36,200 nt of DNA from Chara braunii (Eukaryota; Streptophyta; Charophyceae; Charales; Characeae), in the NCBI GenBank assembly GCA_003427395.1, contig BFEA01000165.1, positions 248,993 through 285,192 on the forward strand, written 5' to 3'. A program made the position numbers and the translations under genes. Below the pieces are notes generated by a model. The model had not been told where the DNA came from, did not search any database, and saw only the letters and a list, made by a program, of their open reading frames with translations. Shown in pieces: positions 9,915 through 21,511 of this stretch (position 1 is its first letter; the number at the start of each line of letters is the position of its first letter).

Positions 9915-12524
9915 ATGGGCGATCAATACAATGTGATCGTATATGGTCCACTTCGTTGGGCTGATGGGCTTGAAAGCCTGCTTAGTCCACCGGTGTTTCC
10001 TGTTAAGAGCCCTAGCAATCCACTAAAGCGGGGTGGAGCTGTGTATTTTTAGATCAGCCCTGGACCAAAAATAACTTGATCTCGTCTGCCTACCTGCATG
10101 GGATGAGTAAGAAGGAGTCTGTTCTCAAAAGAGTTGCCTACCTTCTGGCCAAGTATCTTCTTGATGGAGACTGATTAACTCTTTTGCTATGTACAGTGGG
10201 AGAACGAAGGCAGAAGGAAAATAAAAAGCAACTGGCTGGTGACAAAGAAAACAATTTTCTTTTGTTTGAAAGGCTTAATCGTCTAATTGCGTATAGATGA
10301 GGCCTCACAGATTAACCTTTTTATGGCTTATTCACGCTTAGTAGTAACAAGCCAGACGGAGGTTAGCCTTGTGGGTGGTAAAAGTGACTCCGTTGATCAT
10401 TATCTTGGTGGTTACACTCGACAGACTGTTGAGCGGGACCCCCCACTCTCAACCAGGAAGGTTCTAAAGCCATCCCTGTCGGGTGAGCGACTCATGTAAA
10501 GACCCCTTAGGAATTTTATAACACTACTCGATCCAAAATTTTGTCTTAATCAGACTGAGCTTGCCTGGCATCCAGTCAAACCTAAGATATCAGAACGTGA
10601 GTATTACCGGTTTTGTGAAACAACTTTGGACTCCTTCGCCAGATTCCCCCTTCTGTCTGCTGTTAACCTGCAAACCAGAGCTTGCTTCAGTACTCGAAAT
10701 AGTCGGTGATTTTCACAAAGAGCTCATCATGATCCAACCCCGGCTATCAGCGAGTCAATATTGACCACTCTCAAGCAAAAACACCTCAGATCAACAGTTT
10801 GTTCTGCAAGGCAAATCTTGTATCAACATTGTGATTAGCAATACCACTTGGTAACCTGCATCTTCTTGGAATTTCATCATTAAGCGGCCAAAAGTCAGTG
10901 GAAAGTAATCTCTGCAGTGCCCAATCACTAGAGTTTCCGGGAGTCTACAGTTTGAATCCCATCAATATTCGCCCCTACTTGTGAACATGAACTAGTCTTA
11001 CTAGATCAACAAACCGACAGAATCTTCAAGAAACTTTTGTGGCTCTTAACGCTAGCGGTGAAGGCAACAAACTCAACCCGTTTAGAGGGTCATCTTGGTC
11101 AAATTAAACAGATTGCTTGATGACTCCGAGTCTGGGGACCTGTTCCCTCGTGGTTGTGAGCCTTGCTTGAAATTATCCACAGCTCATTGTGCTCGTGACT
11201 CGGGTCTTAGAGAGATGCGAGGGGTCATGAAAGGAGGTGAGATATTAGTGATGAAAAGTACAATAACCCAGGAAAAGCACGAGAGTTGGGAGGACAAGGC
11301 TATTCAGAGTATGGACCATCAAAAGTTAGTCATGAGAAAAGGTGCAATCCGAAAAATTTAGACTGAGAAGTACATTGAGTACGTTTTCTACTTTAATGAC
11401 CAGAGTGGCAAGTTGCACAGCACAGGTTCATTCCTAGAAACATTAGAACAGGCCAGAGCGAAGCTTGGGTGAGCATAGAGCATGCCGAAGCTTTTCTCCT
11501 GAGGCCTCTACCACTCAACATCTCTAAAGTTGATCAGTGTTTAATCAGGATTCCGAACAATTTCTAGACAGTTTCCAAACAACTTTCAAACGGTTTTCGG
11601 ACAGTTCTTCAAATAGTATTTCAAGCAGCACTTAAACCGCGTCCAAGCAGCGTTTAATCAGTAGTTTTCAACCGGTACTGAATCGACACTCATTCTCGAC
11701 ATTTATATCTCTTGAGTTACTCGAAACCTTTGATTAGAATCAGATCGGCTCACGATGATTTTCTCTCATTTGCCTTTGAGACCAGTCACAGCAGAACAAC
11801 TTCTCTTTTGAGGACACTTGATCGTTCCGACGGTTAACATCAGTCCATGAATACGGTTCAGACGTTTCCGATTGAAGGGTCAGTTTTTGCCAAACTCAAC
11901 AGGATTGCTTCCAAAGAAGCTTTCCGGTATCAGTATATCAATGGTGTTGGGTTCAGACAGGAGAGTTTGTCATTCTTTGTGGTCCTCCCCGGTTTTGCAA
12001 ATTATATGGTTTATGATATGAGACCCTATGTAAAAAAAGGTGGGGAAGCCCATGATCATTTCGACTCAGTCTAGGTTACAGCAGCTAGGTACCTTGAAGA
12101 GAGGGAAAAAAAGTTCGACGAAAATGGTACCAAGCTGATTCGCAGATATGGACCGAAGCTCTATGCTGATTATCTCAAACCTCCCGTACCTTTGACCCTC
12201 ACTGATGGCTCTTGCTGGGGTGACTTGGTATATCTGGCAAAGAGGTACATGTCCCCTGCAGAGATCGACTACAATGTTGAGTCTCTGAACACTTTCATCC
12301 GAGGCACATAATACAGAAGTCGACCACAACACAAAATTCCTCTTACATAGTAGGAAGGTACGACCGAGAGAAAATCCCTCGTCTGAGATGCCGAAACTCT
12401 GAGGGCTCTGAGGCTGTGCAGAGAACTGATCGACTACAATGACTACAAAGACCACAGCCTCAGAGAGTACGCAGACATGGCTCAAAGCACAAGAAACGAG
12501 CAGTGCGAGAACCCAGAGGGATGA
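9915..12524 (+). pseudogene. Decayed coding block, upstream copy of the leader-ORF module family
   Basis: Protein-like frames interrupted by few stops and shifts run through this block: about 9,915-10,050, 10,052-10,285, 10,287-10,760 and 11,847-12,524. The last is the best preserved. It reads in one frame from 11,847 through a TAG at 12,072 and a TAA at 12,309 to a TGA at 12,522-12,524. It contains YDMRPYVKKGG, then AEIDYNVESLNTFIRGT and RELIDYNDYKDHSLREYA. These phrases have counterparts in the 13.2-15.8 kb block (YDIRPYVKKGG, FDYETINLTRYFMIRGT and DERELIEDYIERL). It may come from an older copy of the same retroelement or be part of a very long LTR. Function is unknown. Confidence 0.5.
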
Positions 12525-12989
12525 ATGAGGACTCTTGAGGAGTGCTGACTATGTCTGTTCATCTGCACTTTCCGAGACTATTATGAGTCCTCACTTCTCC
12601 CTCATTCTTTTTGTCTTTGCCTTGAGTCAGTCACTCTTGTTTTTTGTTTTTTTTTTCTTCTGGCATTATTTGGTGATTGTATTTCCTTGCTGATTATGTC
12701 ACAGTTCTCAATTCTCTAAATTGGCATCTTGATACACATATGACATATTTAATTTGATTTTATTATCTGCATCATCATTGTTGTTCCGAATCACAATTAA
12801 AGATTCCTAAGACCGGGTTCCGGCAAAGACCGCAATTGAAGGGTTTCGCTCGAAGCCGGACGCACACAACAGGAAGGGATTTGCATTATTTAATTTATTT
12901 TATTTATTGCAAATATCATTCAAGCCCTGCGTGACAGCCTGTTGGCTTTCTGATCGACCGTAGAGGCTCGACTGGGAAAAAGTGCGACA
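12525..12989 (+). repeat. Right part of a probable 5' LTR
   Basis: The position immediately before a primer-binding site, ending in CA (12,988-12,989) with a four-base AAAA spacer, is that of a 5' LTR end. The sequence is AT-rich with T runs. The left boundary is unknown: the LTR could begin after the decayed ORF or include it. I found no matching 3' LTR by eye downstream of the integrase. Confidence 0.5.
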
Positions 12990-12993
12990 AAAA

Positions 12994-13011
12994 TGGCGCC
13001 GTTGCCAGGGA
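12994..13011 (+). other. Primer-binding site, tRNA-Asp type
   Basis: TGGCGCCGTTGCCAGGGA is complementary to the 3' end of plant tRNA-Asp, the primer used by many plant Ty3/gypsy elements such as Athila. The usual form has GGGGA where this has AGGGA, one mismatch in 18. It marks the start of minus-strand DNA synthesis and fixes the direction of the element as plus. Confidence 0.85.
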
Positions 13012-13199
13012 CATGAAATTTTTTTGTGTCCGGAACGAGTCTCGGTCAGCAAGCAACTTTGAGTTTTGATTAGGCCTTGAGAACTGTTGACATATTCTAA
13101 AATTTCAGACTGACTTGATTATTCCGATTAAGATGCAATTCTCTTGAAAATCCCAGTTGCTAACTGAGTCTCATCTCTCCATATGTGAGGTAGCACACT

Positions 13200-15777
13200 G
13201 AACCGGAGGAGGAGATTGATATAATTATTGGAGAAAATCGAGCTTGATTTCAGGTATCTCGTATGAGCCCTTGACTACTGAAAGAGATTGAGAAAGAAGA
13301 GAACAAGTTTGATCAAGGAGATGTAGGTCAACGATGCATTGAAAAAAAATTCTAAACTCACGTCTTAGGAAATACTCCCCTACCAGTATAAGGGTTGTTG
13401 GGTGTATCATTCGCGTGGGTCAACCATCTGTATAGTGTTGACTCACTTTTTGGAGGGGGATATTTATGATATACGTCCTTACGTCAAGAAGGGAGGATGG
13501 AATGATGGTGAGAATTTTAACTGGTTATGGGAAATTGTTGTTCAGTTCATCTATGATGAAAGAGTCGACCTAATCAAGCGAAATAAGAAAGTGGAATGAG
13601 ATCTAATGCCAGTAACATATGAGATTATTTTGATCCCTCCTATCCTTGACAGCTACCGTGATGGGACTAATTGGCTACAAATTATCAGCATGGTACTGAA
13701 ATAGGAGAGATGAACTGGTGGTCATGAGAACTAAGAAGACTTCAGCAGAGGAAATCAGACAGAGAAGGTCGAAATTTGGCAGGGGTTCAGGCCCAAGTCA
13801 AGAGAAGGTTGAGTGTCTTCTGAGATCACTGAATACCCTAAGTAAGAGAGAAGTGTTTCCATATGAGGTTGTCAAGTATGAAATGGTCGAGAGTGGATGG
13901 GAACAAGAATGACTCTATATTTTGACATTCTGGGCACGTATGATGTGAGGATCTATGTCCATAAAGAGAGGAGTGTTGAGGCTGTGTATGAGAGATGTTG
14001 GGGATTCGCTGAAGAGGTTGTGTTGAGAGAAAATGAGAGACTTGAGAGGGGGAGTAAAAGCTTCATTGGATCTACCCGGTTTGCTGTCTTTGAAGGATTC
14101 CCAACTCCTCCTTTACCTGATATTTTGTCAAGAAACAACTGGTCCGCTGTGATTGAATTTGCATTTAAAGTGGGAAGGGACCAAGGGTACAAATGAGTCA
14201 ATCATACGTACCTTCAAAAGTGAAAACCTAGATAAGGTTGGGAAGTGGATATAGGAAACTGAGTTAGGAAAATTCTGATAAACTGCTTAATTCCCTTAAA
14301 TTCTATAGCAAGGAGAGCGATGATTCCCTACGAAATCGTGAGGTATGAGGCGCTAAAGAATTTGGGAACTTGATGGTATGTATGTTCTTACCTGTTATTT
14401 TATTGACCTTGATGAATTTGATATTGGGATCTACGTGCCGCAACATAGGTTTGAGGAAAGTAGAAGTAGTCGATGTTGGCAACGAGTATCAGATATAGTA
14501 CATGATAAAAAGAGAAATCTTGAACGAGTAGGATAAAGTTTCTCTTGGAGTACTTATATTAGGCCTTTTATTGGAATATCATCTCCTCCTGTTGAAGGGT
14601 TTACCTTTTCAAGGAACAATTGATCAGCCATGATAAATTTTGTAAAGAAGGTGAAGAGGGTTCAAGAAGAATACTCTAAGTAGCAAGGATAACTACTGTG
14701 AGAGGCAAACTTTATGAGGTGACGGGGTATGATAATCCCTTTGTAATTCTGAGACATAAGATTTGTGGGAGAGGACATATAACGTTTCACATTCTTGTGG
14801 TCAAGTTCCTGAACTCTGGCAGTCTGAAACGTGAGAGTTTACGCCTCAGCCTGCCTAGAGGAGGAAATTGATTATTTCAATTGTCTGAGGGGAGCGTATA
14901 TCAGTCTCGAGTGAACAAGAGAGTGGCTAGAAAAGTTGACAAGGAAAGTGACATGGGGAGTGAGAGTAAGTCGGTTTGAGAAAATCTCTGGATTTTCAAT
15001 TGTTGATGGGTTTGAGGACAGGAGAGATTGGATGCCTCTACTGACGACTATTGCCAAGGTTGGTAGAGCGGGAGAGAAAGACTCTACTGTGATGATAAAA
15101 TTTTTGTTTTTGAGTACCTTTGAGCACAGATTCGAGATCCTTGATTATGTTCATCTTGAGATTTATCTTTCAAATGTTGTCTATGCTGGTTAACAATGCC
15201 CAACTTGGTTGAACAGCTACGTTTGAGGTTGTGTTGGAAGGAGGAATAGTCAAGATAGAAGGAATTCTTTGGATTTCTGACAGGAACTTCTCTACCTTGG
15301 ATGAGCTTGAGTTCTTGCAACCTTTCTGTGATCGGATGAAAGATTCTGCCTTGAGAGTTGTCACTGACTAGATTGCGATCAACTATTTATTAAAGGTGGT
15401 GAAAGTGAGAACTGTTGAGAGAACATCATATCACTCATTTAGGGAACGAGTCTCTCTTGCCAGAAGAATCAGCAACGGTTTGTAAGCAATACAATTTGAC
15501 TATGAGACCATAAACTTGACACGATACTTTATGATTCGGGGTACTATAAAAGGGTAACAGAAGATTGAGTAGGGATGATGAAAGAGAGTTGATTGAAGAC
15601 TATATTGAAAGATTGAGAAGAATTACATTGTCTCTGATCACCACCCAGTCTATTATTGCCTACACCCTCTATGTACAGAATTCGCAAGGGGTAGAGCAAA
15701 CGAGGGAAGAGAGAAACGAACATGTATCTCTTCCAAAAAGAGTAAGAGACTGCAAAATAAGAAAGGGAAGGACATAA
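13200..15777 (+). pseudogene. Repeated-module ORF between PBS and gag (decayed)
   Basis: This leader of about 2.6 kb codes for at least four diverged copies of one module with a period of roughly 475 bp (about 158 residues). The recurring landmarks are: PYEVVKYE (13,858) and PYEIVRYE (14,320); YDIRPYV (13,466), YDVRIYV (13,939), FDIGIYV (14,418) and GAYISLE (about 14,893); DGTNW (13,661), SRNNW (about 14,128) and SRNN-stop (about 14,608), then RRDW. A block with FDYETINLTRYFMIRGT and ERELIEDYIERL ends it just before gag. Stops and frameshifts break every module, so this copy is not functional. Some plant Ty3/gypsy lineages (Ogre/Tat) have an extra ORF before gag. A link to that ORF is only by position. 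I recognise no fold or function. Confidence 0.6.
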
Positions 15778-15814
15778 GTGACAGAGAGAGAGAGGAAAAT
15801 ATCAAGGAGAGTCT

Positions 15815-16846
15815 ATGGTTAATATGGCAGGGCGAGGGAGACCAAGTTCTTCTGCAGGGACTAATGAGGAGACCCTGATAGATGTTATACGAGAACTGGT
15901 AAAGAGAGTTGATACTATAAAAAGAGAATTTTATATCGCAAAAACAAAGAGGCCTGATGAGAGGATTTCATGCTTCAGAGGGCCTCAAGTAAATGATTTA
16001 TTGGATCAATGTGAATTATTTAGGTTCAGTTATGGTTGGACAGGCAAGCAACGACTTAAGCATCTTCTATCTTATTGTGACACTGACTCGAGGTTGGCTG
16101 TTCAAAAATTGATGGAAGGGACCACTACAAGGGAAGAGGTCAAAGAAAGAATGGAAAGAAAATTTAAGAAAGACTCTGTTCCAACTACTATCAAGGATCT
16201 CTTCAATATCAGAAGAGCTAAGTACGACACCTTCAATGTTTTTCTCCAAACATTTATCAGAACGGCCAGAAGAATTCCATATTTGGATGAGGCTCAGAGA
16301 TGTCATATTTTCCTGACTAATTTTACGGATAATGAAAGGCAGACTGTTCTTAATCAAGCTCAACACTATCCTCTCAGCTGGGATGAAATTTTTGCAATTG
16401 TCAGAACTCTACCTACGGTCTCTCACAAGAAATGACTACTAGATCAGATCAGTACATTGGCCAAAGACTTGGAGACTGAGAATGATATAAACAAAGGGAT
16501 AGATCAGAGTGCTGAAAATATTATTCAACCGGTTATGGCGAACTACATGTCTGTCAATCATGTTGTGGATGAGAAAGGGAAGAAGAAGGCAGAAAATGAT
16601 GATGAGGATGATGATGAAAATTATGATAAGAGAGGGGATTTCTCCAGATCTAGGACGAATGGAGGGAATAGTGGAAAGGTGAACAGAGAGAGAAGGAAGT
16701 ACGACGAGCGACCAAGGAATAATTTTATCTGCTATTATTGTGGTGAAGGGGGTCACACTACTACTTATTGTAAGCCACTGGAAGAGGACGTGGAGAGTGG
16801 GGTGACAAAAAATGATGCAATGGGTCATGTCTGTGACAATTCATGA
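15815..16846 (+). pseudogene. gag: Ty3/gypsy gag with CCHC zinc knuckle (one internal stop)
   Basis: This codes for the particle-forming Gag. ATG at 15,815 or 15,824 opens a 206-residue frame whose middle part has the usual helical gag layout (FRGPQVNDLLDQCELF; later YPLSWDEIFAIV). A TGA at 16,433-16,435 interrupts it, and the same frame continues to 16,846. The continuation has an acidic and basic linker and a nucleic-acid-binding knuckle CYYCGEGGHTTTYC (16,730-16,771; pattern CX2CX4HX4C). The knuckle is intact. The same frame then goes on, past further stops, into the protease, so gag and pro were probably one polyprotein. Confidence 0.85.
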
Positions 16847-17335
16847 AACAAATTGGATCCCAAACATCCTGGAGGTATGAGACTTATTGTCCTTAAGCAT
16901 GATGAAAAGATGAAGAAAAAGAAGAAGAGAAAGATTAACGTGAATGTTCACACTTTCATAGGCGAACTGCCTAAGGGACTCATACAAAAACATGATGATT
17001 TTTTCGCCATGATTAAGTTACCTCTACGGTCCCTCACTTTGGTGAAGGACATGTCTAATGAGATCACCACAAGCGAGCTTTCGTTAGGGGATAATTTTGC
17101 TTCCCAGATTTTCTCTGAGTTAGCAGCATTTTCTCCTAGCAAGACTGCTTATTCGGCCAAAATGATGTCGTTTGAGGGTGAATTATCATCAGAACTCGTT
17201 ATGGAACCCAATACAGTGGTTGGGGAAGTGAGGAATGTTCATGTGCATTTAACACCTCAAATGATAGAGGAAAATAAAAGAAAAAAAGTCGAGGAGGCTC
17301 TGATTGAGATCCTTGATGATCAAGAACCATAACCT
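16847..17335 (+). pseudogene. Gag-protease linker of the gypsy polyprotein
   Basis: The frame is the same as gag and protease, bounded by TGA (16,844) and TAA (17,330-17,332). It encodes about 160 residues, beginning with a lysine-rich run and ending acidic. No enzyme motif is seen. The position between the zinc knuckle and the aspartic protease suggests a spacer domain. Confidence 0.65.
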
Positions 17336-18001
17336 TTGCCCAAGAGAAGTGAGCAAGGGAAGAAGAGAAAATTTATACTAAAGAGTGAACTAGAGTATGA
17401 AATTGTAATTAGGGATATAATTACTAAAATGTTGGAAGAAACAAAGGTGACTTTGCTTTTCAACGAGGCAATAGAAGTTAATTACTTGGGATCAGTCTTT
17501 CCCAGTCAAGTTAACAGGACCTTGTCAGGGTGTAAGATAAGATTCGCAACCATGTGTTGTTGTTATTTAACGATCTACATTAATCAGGTGAAAATCCGAG
17601 CCTTAATGAATTATGGGGCGAAAATGATACTTATCTCCCAGAAGGCAATGAAGGTCTGTGACTTGACTATTGATAGGCCCGCGAGACAAACATTAAGCAT
17701 TATTGTTGGAGAGCCATTTGTGGCGGGATTTATTGACAATTTGCCTATCAGAGTTGGGATGATGACAGTTGAGTTATTGGGGTTCCTGATACAAGACTTG
17801 GACCATGACTGTATTCTGGGCACTCCGTTCTTACACAGGATGAAGACTGTTCAGTTCTTCAGTCATGAAGGGTCGTCCTTGATCAGTCTGCAAGACCAGA
17901 GTCTGCTCAAGAACATACCTTTATGGTTTGTACGGCTTATCATCACAAGCACTAGATATCAGCCAACTTCATTAGAAGAGATTAATCTGCTGAGAGGATA
18001 A
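17336..18001 (+). pseudogene. Retroviral-type aspartic protease, catalytic Asp lost
   Basis: This would cleave the Gag-Pol polyprotein as a dimer. The flap and core are recognisable: IRALMNYGAKMILIS stands where the family has a hydrophobic stretch, then D-[ST]-G-A, and DHDCILGTPFL is the conserved ILG segment (about residues 157-167 of the open frame). The active-site triad reads NYG (AAT at 17,609-17,611) instead of DSG/DTG, so catalysis should be lost. The frame ends at TAA (17,999-18,001). A further short coding-like segment (about 18,030-18,205) links it to RT after a frame change. Confidence 0.8.
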
Positions 18002-18239
18002 GAAAAATAAAAGGAAAATACAAACAAAAATTTAAGGAGGAAGTTTCTGTTGATATCAATCAGATTTCAAAAATGATGAAAGCCCTTGGAAAACTTAAAG
18101 ACGAAGATGGGCAGATTGAGGCATTTAAGAAGACCGTTGAGACTGCCAACGGTGAAAAAATGAAATTAAAGTTTGCATCGACTCATCTTTTTGCAGGAAA
18201 ATAGTCACTGGGTCAAAAAAAAAGTATAAGCCCAAGGGG

Positions 18240-19400
18240 GTGAAGAAGAACCCGGTGACACTCCTAATAGAGAAGGATTATGACGAGACACTGAAAAAGG
18301 AAAGGAAAATTATCAAAGCATTAAGGGAATCTGTGAAATTTGAGAATAGAGTCACTAGAGAAAGGTTTGACATGAGAAAGATAGACTCTTATCAATTTAT
18401 TCTGCCTAAAGAAAATGAATATATCTTCAAAGTGTGTCAAGAGTTCTCTGGTGCATTCTCCTTTAATGATGAAGAAAGAGGGCGGTTAGATGTGGACATG
18501 ATTAAGATGACAAAAATCTTGACATTTAATCACGTCCCATGGAATGACATACCTACCAAGTATGCGTTGAAGGAAGAGGTTGAGGTGGTAAAGCACGTTG
18601 ATAAAAAAATTGTGTTTAATGTTATTGAACCTGCTGATGGACCATATGCTAACCACTGGTTTTGCTTTTGGAAACCAGGGGGTGGACTAAGATGAATACG
18701 AAATCTTCAGAAGCTCAACTAAGTAACAGTACGTGATGCAGGTAGTCTCCCTAATGTTGATCTCCTTTCTGAATCCTTTTGCTGGTAGATGCATTTACTC
18801 TTAAATTGATTTATATTATGGCTATGATCAGTTTCTCATTGATCCCACTAGCCAACCAATGACTGTCATGAACACGCCAAGGGGTCTCACCCAAATGTGT
18901 GTGGTGCATCAAGGTTGGACTAATGGTGTGGAAGTAGTTCAGAGGGATATAATCAAAGTCATGCAGGACATCTCGCCTGAGATAACAAACCCTTATATTG
19001 ATGATAATCCTGTGAAAGGACCTATGGTAAGAAATTAGACTTTGGTTGGGGATGGCGTCAGAAAGTTTGTCTGGGAGCATGCTGAAAGTGTGAAGTTGAT
19101 CCTAGAAAGACTTCAGAAGTTTAATCTGACTGCCAGTGAACCAAAGTCAATTCTCTTTCAAGTAGAGGTCACAATTTTGGGCTTCATATATTTTCCCAAG
19201 GGTAGGAGCCCTGATCCCAAGAAGATAGACAAAATTTTAAATTGGTCTCTTCCTCTCAAGCGGGTGACAGATGTCAGAAACTTCTTGGGTGTCTGTGGGT
19301 TTTGAAGGATTTTTTCATTCCTTATTTTTCTACCCTTGCAGAACCTCTGAGGGAAATGGCGAGACAACGGGTTGACTTATCTTGGACGGAAAAAAAAACA
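18240..19400 (+). pseudogene. Ty3/gypsy reverse transcriptase, multiply broken
   Basis: This copied the element RNA into DNA. The N-terminal part (18,240-18,695) contains ADGPYANHWFCFWKPGGGLR and then a TGA where the family has Trp. After a TAA (about 18,714) and a frame change, the palm continues with DLYYGYDQFLIDP, MNTPRGLTQM and the catalytic box YIDD (18,994-19,005). A thumb/connection part (19,042-19,305) with TILGFIYFPKGRSPDP and VTDVRNFLGVCGF stops at another TGA, again where Trp is expected. Two more frame changes follow before RNase H. The catalytic YIDD is kept, but the protein cannot be made whole. Confidence 0.88.
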
Positions 19401-19864
19401 GACTGCTACAGAAACTCCGCAGAAAAAATTAAAAGATGGTGGTGTAGTGTTGGGAGTGTCCTACTATGATGATGAAGGGGGTAGACCCTTCATCATTGAG
19501 GCAGATGGAGGACCAGTTGCTCTGGGTGGTATACTCATACAGAGAGATGAAAATGGTAGAGAAAGACCCCTGAGGTTTAAGAGCACGACTCTTAACTCCA
19601 CAGAAAGATACTACACCCAGTTCAGGAAAGAGCTACTGACTATTATCCACTGTCTCAGGTGCTTCAGACGCTATGTCCTTGGAAGAAGATTCATTTTGAG
19701 AACTGATACATCTGCTGTGATTGGTGCAATTAAGAAACATCAATAAGTAGATCCAACAGTGAGCAGATGGATAACCTTCATTTGAACTTTTGATTTTGTC
19801 TTGGAAAATATTCCAATTGAGAAGAACAGGGCAGATGGTCTAAGTCGAATCGAATGGAGAACAG
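19401..19864 (+). pseudogene. RNase H domain of the gypsy pol
   Basis: This would degrade the RNA strand of the hybrid during replication. Open from about 19,372 to 19,746, it has all four carboxylates in order: Asp in IEADGG (19,504), Glu in FRKELLTI (19,630), Asp in LRTDTSAV (19,705) and Asp in NRADGLSR (19,834). A TAA at 19,744 and a TGA at 19,783-19,785 interrupt it. The latter falls in ITFI-stop-TFDF, where related elements have Trp. It follows RT directly, as in Ty3/gypsy order. Confidence 0.85.
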
Positions 19865-20238
19865 ATGAAAAATAAGATATTGATTGAACCATTGAAGAAT
19901 CTGCCTATGTTGATAATTTTATGGACGAGAAAGATGATGAAGATTATAAAGCACAAAGCTCCTATATATAGAGTTTATGACCTAAAGAAAGAGACAGTTG
20001 AGGAGAAATCCCTGATGCCTATGTCTATGAATCAATTATCGAAAAAGAAGAAGATAAAGAACAGAATTATTGGTATGCAAAGATCAATGCCGCAACTGTA
20101 GCAGCCCACGAGATAGGGGAAAACTCCGGTTCAAAGAATGAAGAAGAAGGTGAGAAGAAAGAGGAAGAGATATCATTTATCTTTAAAGAGTACAATGAAA
20201 TTTACCAAGAGATTGGAAAGAAAATTGAGAGAGAACGG
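19865..20238 (+). pseudogene. RNase H-integrase linker
   Basis: This is an acidic, lysine- and glutamate-rich stretch with coding-like sequence split over two frames; the second part runs into the integrase frame. No motif is seen. Such charged linkers are common between RNase H and integrase. Confidence 0.5.
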
Positions 20239-21511
20239 TTGAAGGAGTATTATTGCAAGAATTCAAGGAAAAAGTTCAGGGGAACGCAAGGTCACCTCTT
20301 TGTGGATGGCAAGGGAGAACTGTCTCCATTAAGAGTGGTCTGTGGGAAAGAAAGACAACAGGAAATAATTGTTGTTCTACACGAGGGGGTTGTTGGTGAT
20401 CATAGAGTTGCTGAAGCAACCTATTCTAAGACAGTTAAACTTTATTTATGGTCTGGCATGAGAGACATGATTTACAGATTTTATAAGTCATGTGTGTTAT
20501 GTCATAAGAGGTCTACTACAAGGATGATTGAGTCTTTATTTCATACTATCTTGGTAGAACCAGACAGTAACGTTCATTTGGATCTCATCACCATGCCATT
20601 AGGAAAGGGAAAGATGAGGTACATACTGGACATGAGAGATAATTTTTCAGGGTATGTTGAGGCAAAGACTCTGAGAAGGAAGACAGCCGAGCAAGTGGCT
20701 GACTGGATAGAGGAGGTCTATCTCAGGTACCCTTTCAATCAGAGAGTTTGTTTCAGACAGAGGGTCTGAATTCATAAATGAGATTGTAAGAAGAACTACT
20801 CTCAGACTGGACATCAGAATCCGATATGTAACTACTTATCATCCTCAAGCAAATGCACCGGTCGAGAGAGGTCACAAAACTCTGAAAGATTAATTGGCAA
20901 AATTGTGTGAAGGAAACCTCAGAAACTGCCCAAAGGTATTGAGAGTTGCAGTTTACGCTGACAATATTACTGTCAAGAGAACCACTGGTTATGCTTCTTT
21001 CACGTTGTGGTATGACCGATATGCTACTCTGCCTATTGAAAGTATAATCAGGACATGGTCAAGTCAAGAGAGTGACAGGGAATATTCTATCTTAGAGTTT
21101 CTTCAGATCAGAATGAGATAAACATCAGAAGTTGACCCGGTAGTAATAGATGTTGCTGAGAGGATGATAACCAGCAGACTGTCAAACCAAGAAAAATGGA
21201 ACAGGAAGAGGTATACAAGGAAAGAGAAACTGAAAGTTGGTGACGTTGTTCTCCTATTTGACAGTTTCCGTGAGACTCGGTGGACTAAACGATTGAAGTC
21301 CAGATGGCTTGGTCCCTACAGAATTAAAGGTGAAGCAGAGGGTAAAGTTTATCAGATATCTGAGATGGATGGTTCCAGAGTCCTCGACATGGTATCAGGG
21401 TCAAGACTTCGCAAATTTATCTTTAGAGATCCTGACTTAGTACCTACAATGACCTCAAAGAACGGAAAGAAGAATCAGTCATCTAGTAAGAGAGTTACCT
21501 CAAAGAATTAA
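20239..21511 (+). pseudogene. Ty3/gypsy integrase (one frameshift, two stops)
   Basis: This inserts the cDNA into the genome. The N-terminal zinc site is intact: His at 20,380 and 20,401, Cys at 20,491 and 20,500 (HX6HX29CX2C). The catalytic triad is complete: Asp in HLDLITMP (20,581), Asp in SDRGSEF (20,756) and Glu in PVERGHK (20,864), with 35 residues between the last two. A frameshift near 20,740-20,760 and stops at about 20,891 and 21,119 break the chain. The C-terminal part (21,164-21,511) has the GPY/F-type RWLGPYRI and a basic tail ending at TAA. No chromodomain is evident. Confidence 0.9.

Noticed and set aside
18240-19864. Recoding of TGA as tryptophan
   Set aside because: TGG is used for Trp in the same frames, other stops (TAA, TAG) and frameshifts are also present, and the F-box exon gives no support. 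Decay is the simpler reading.
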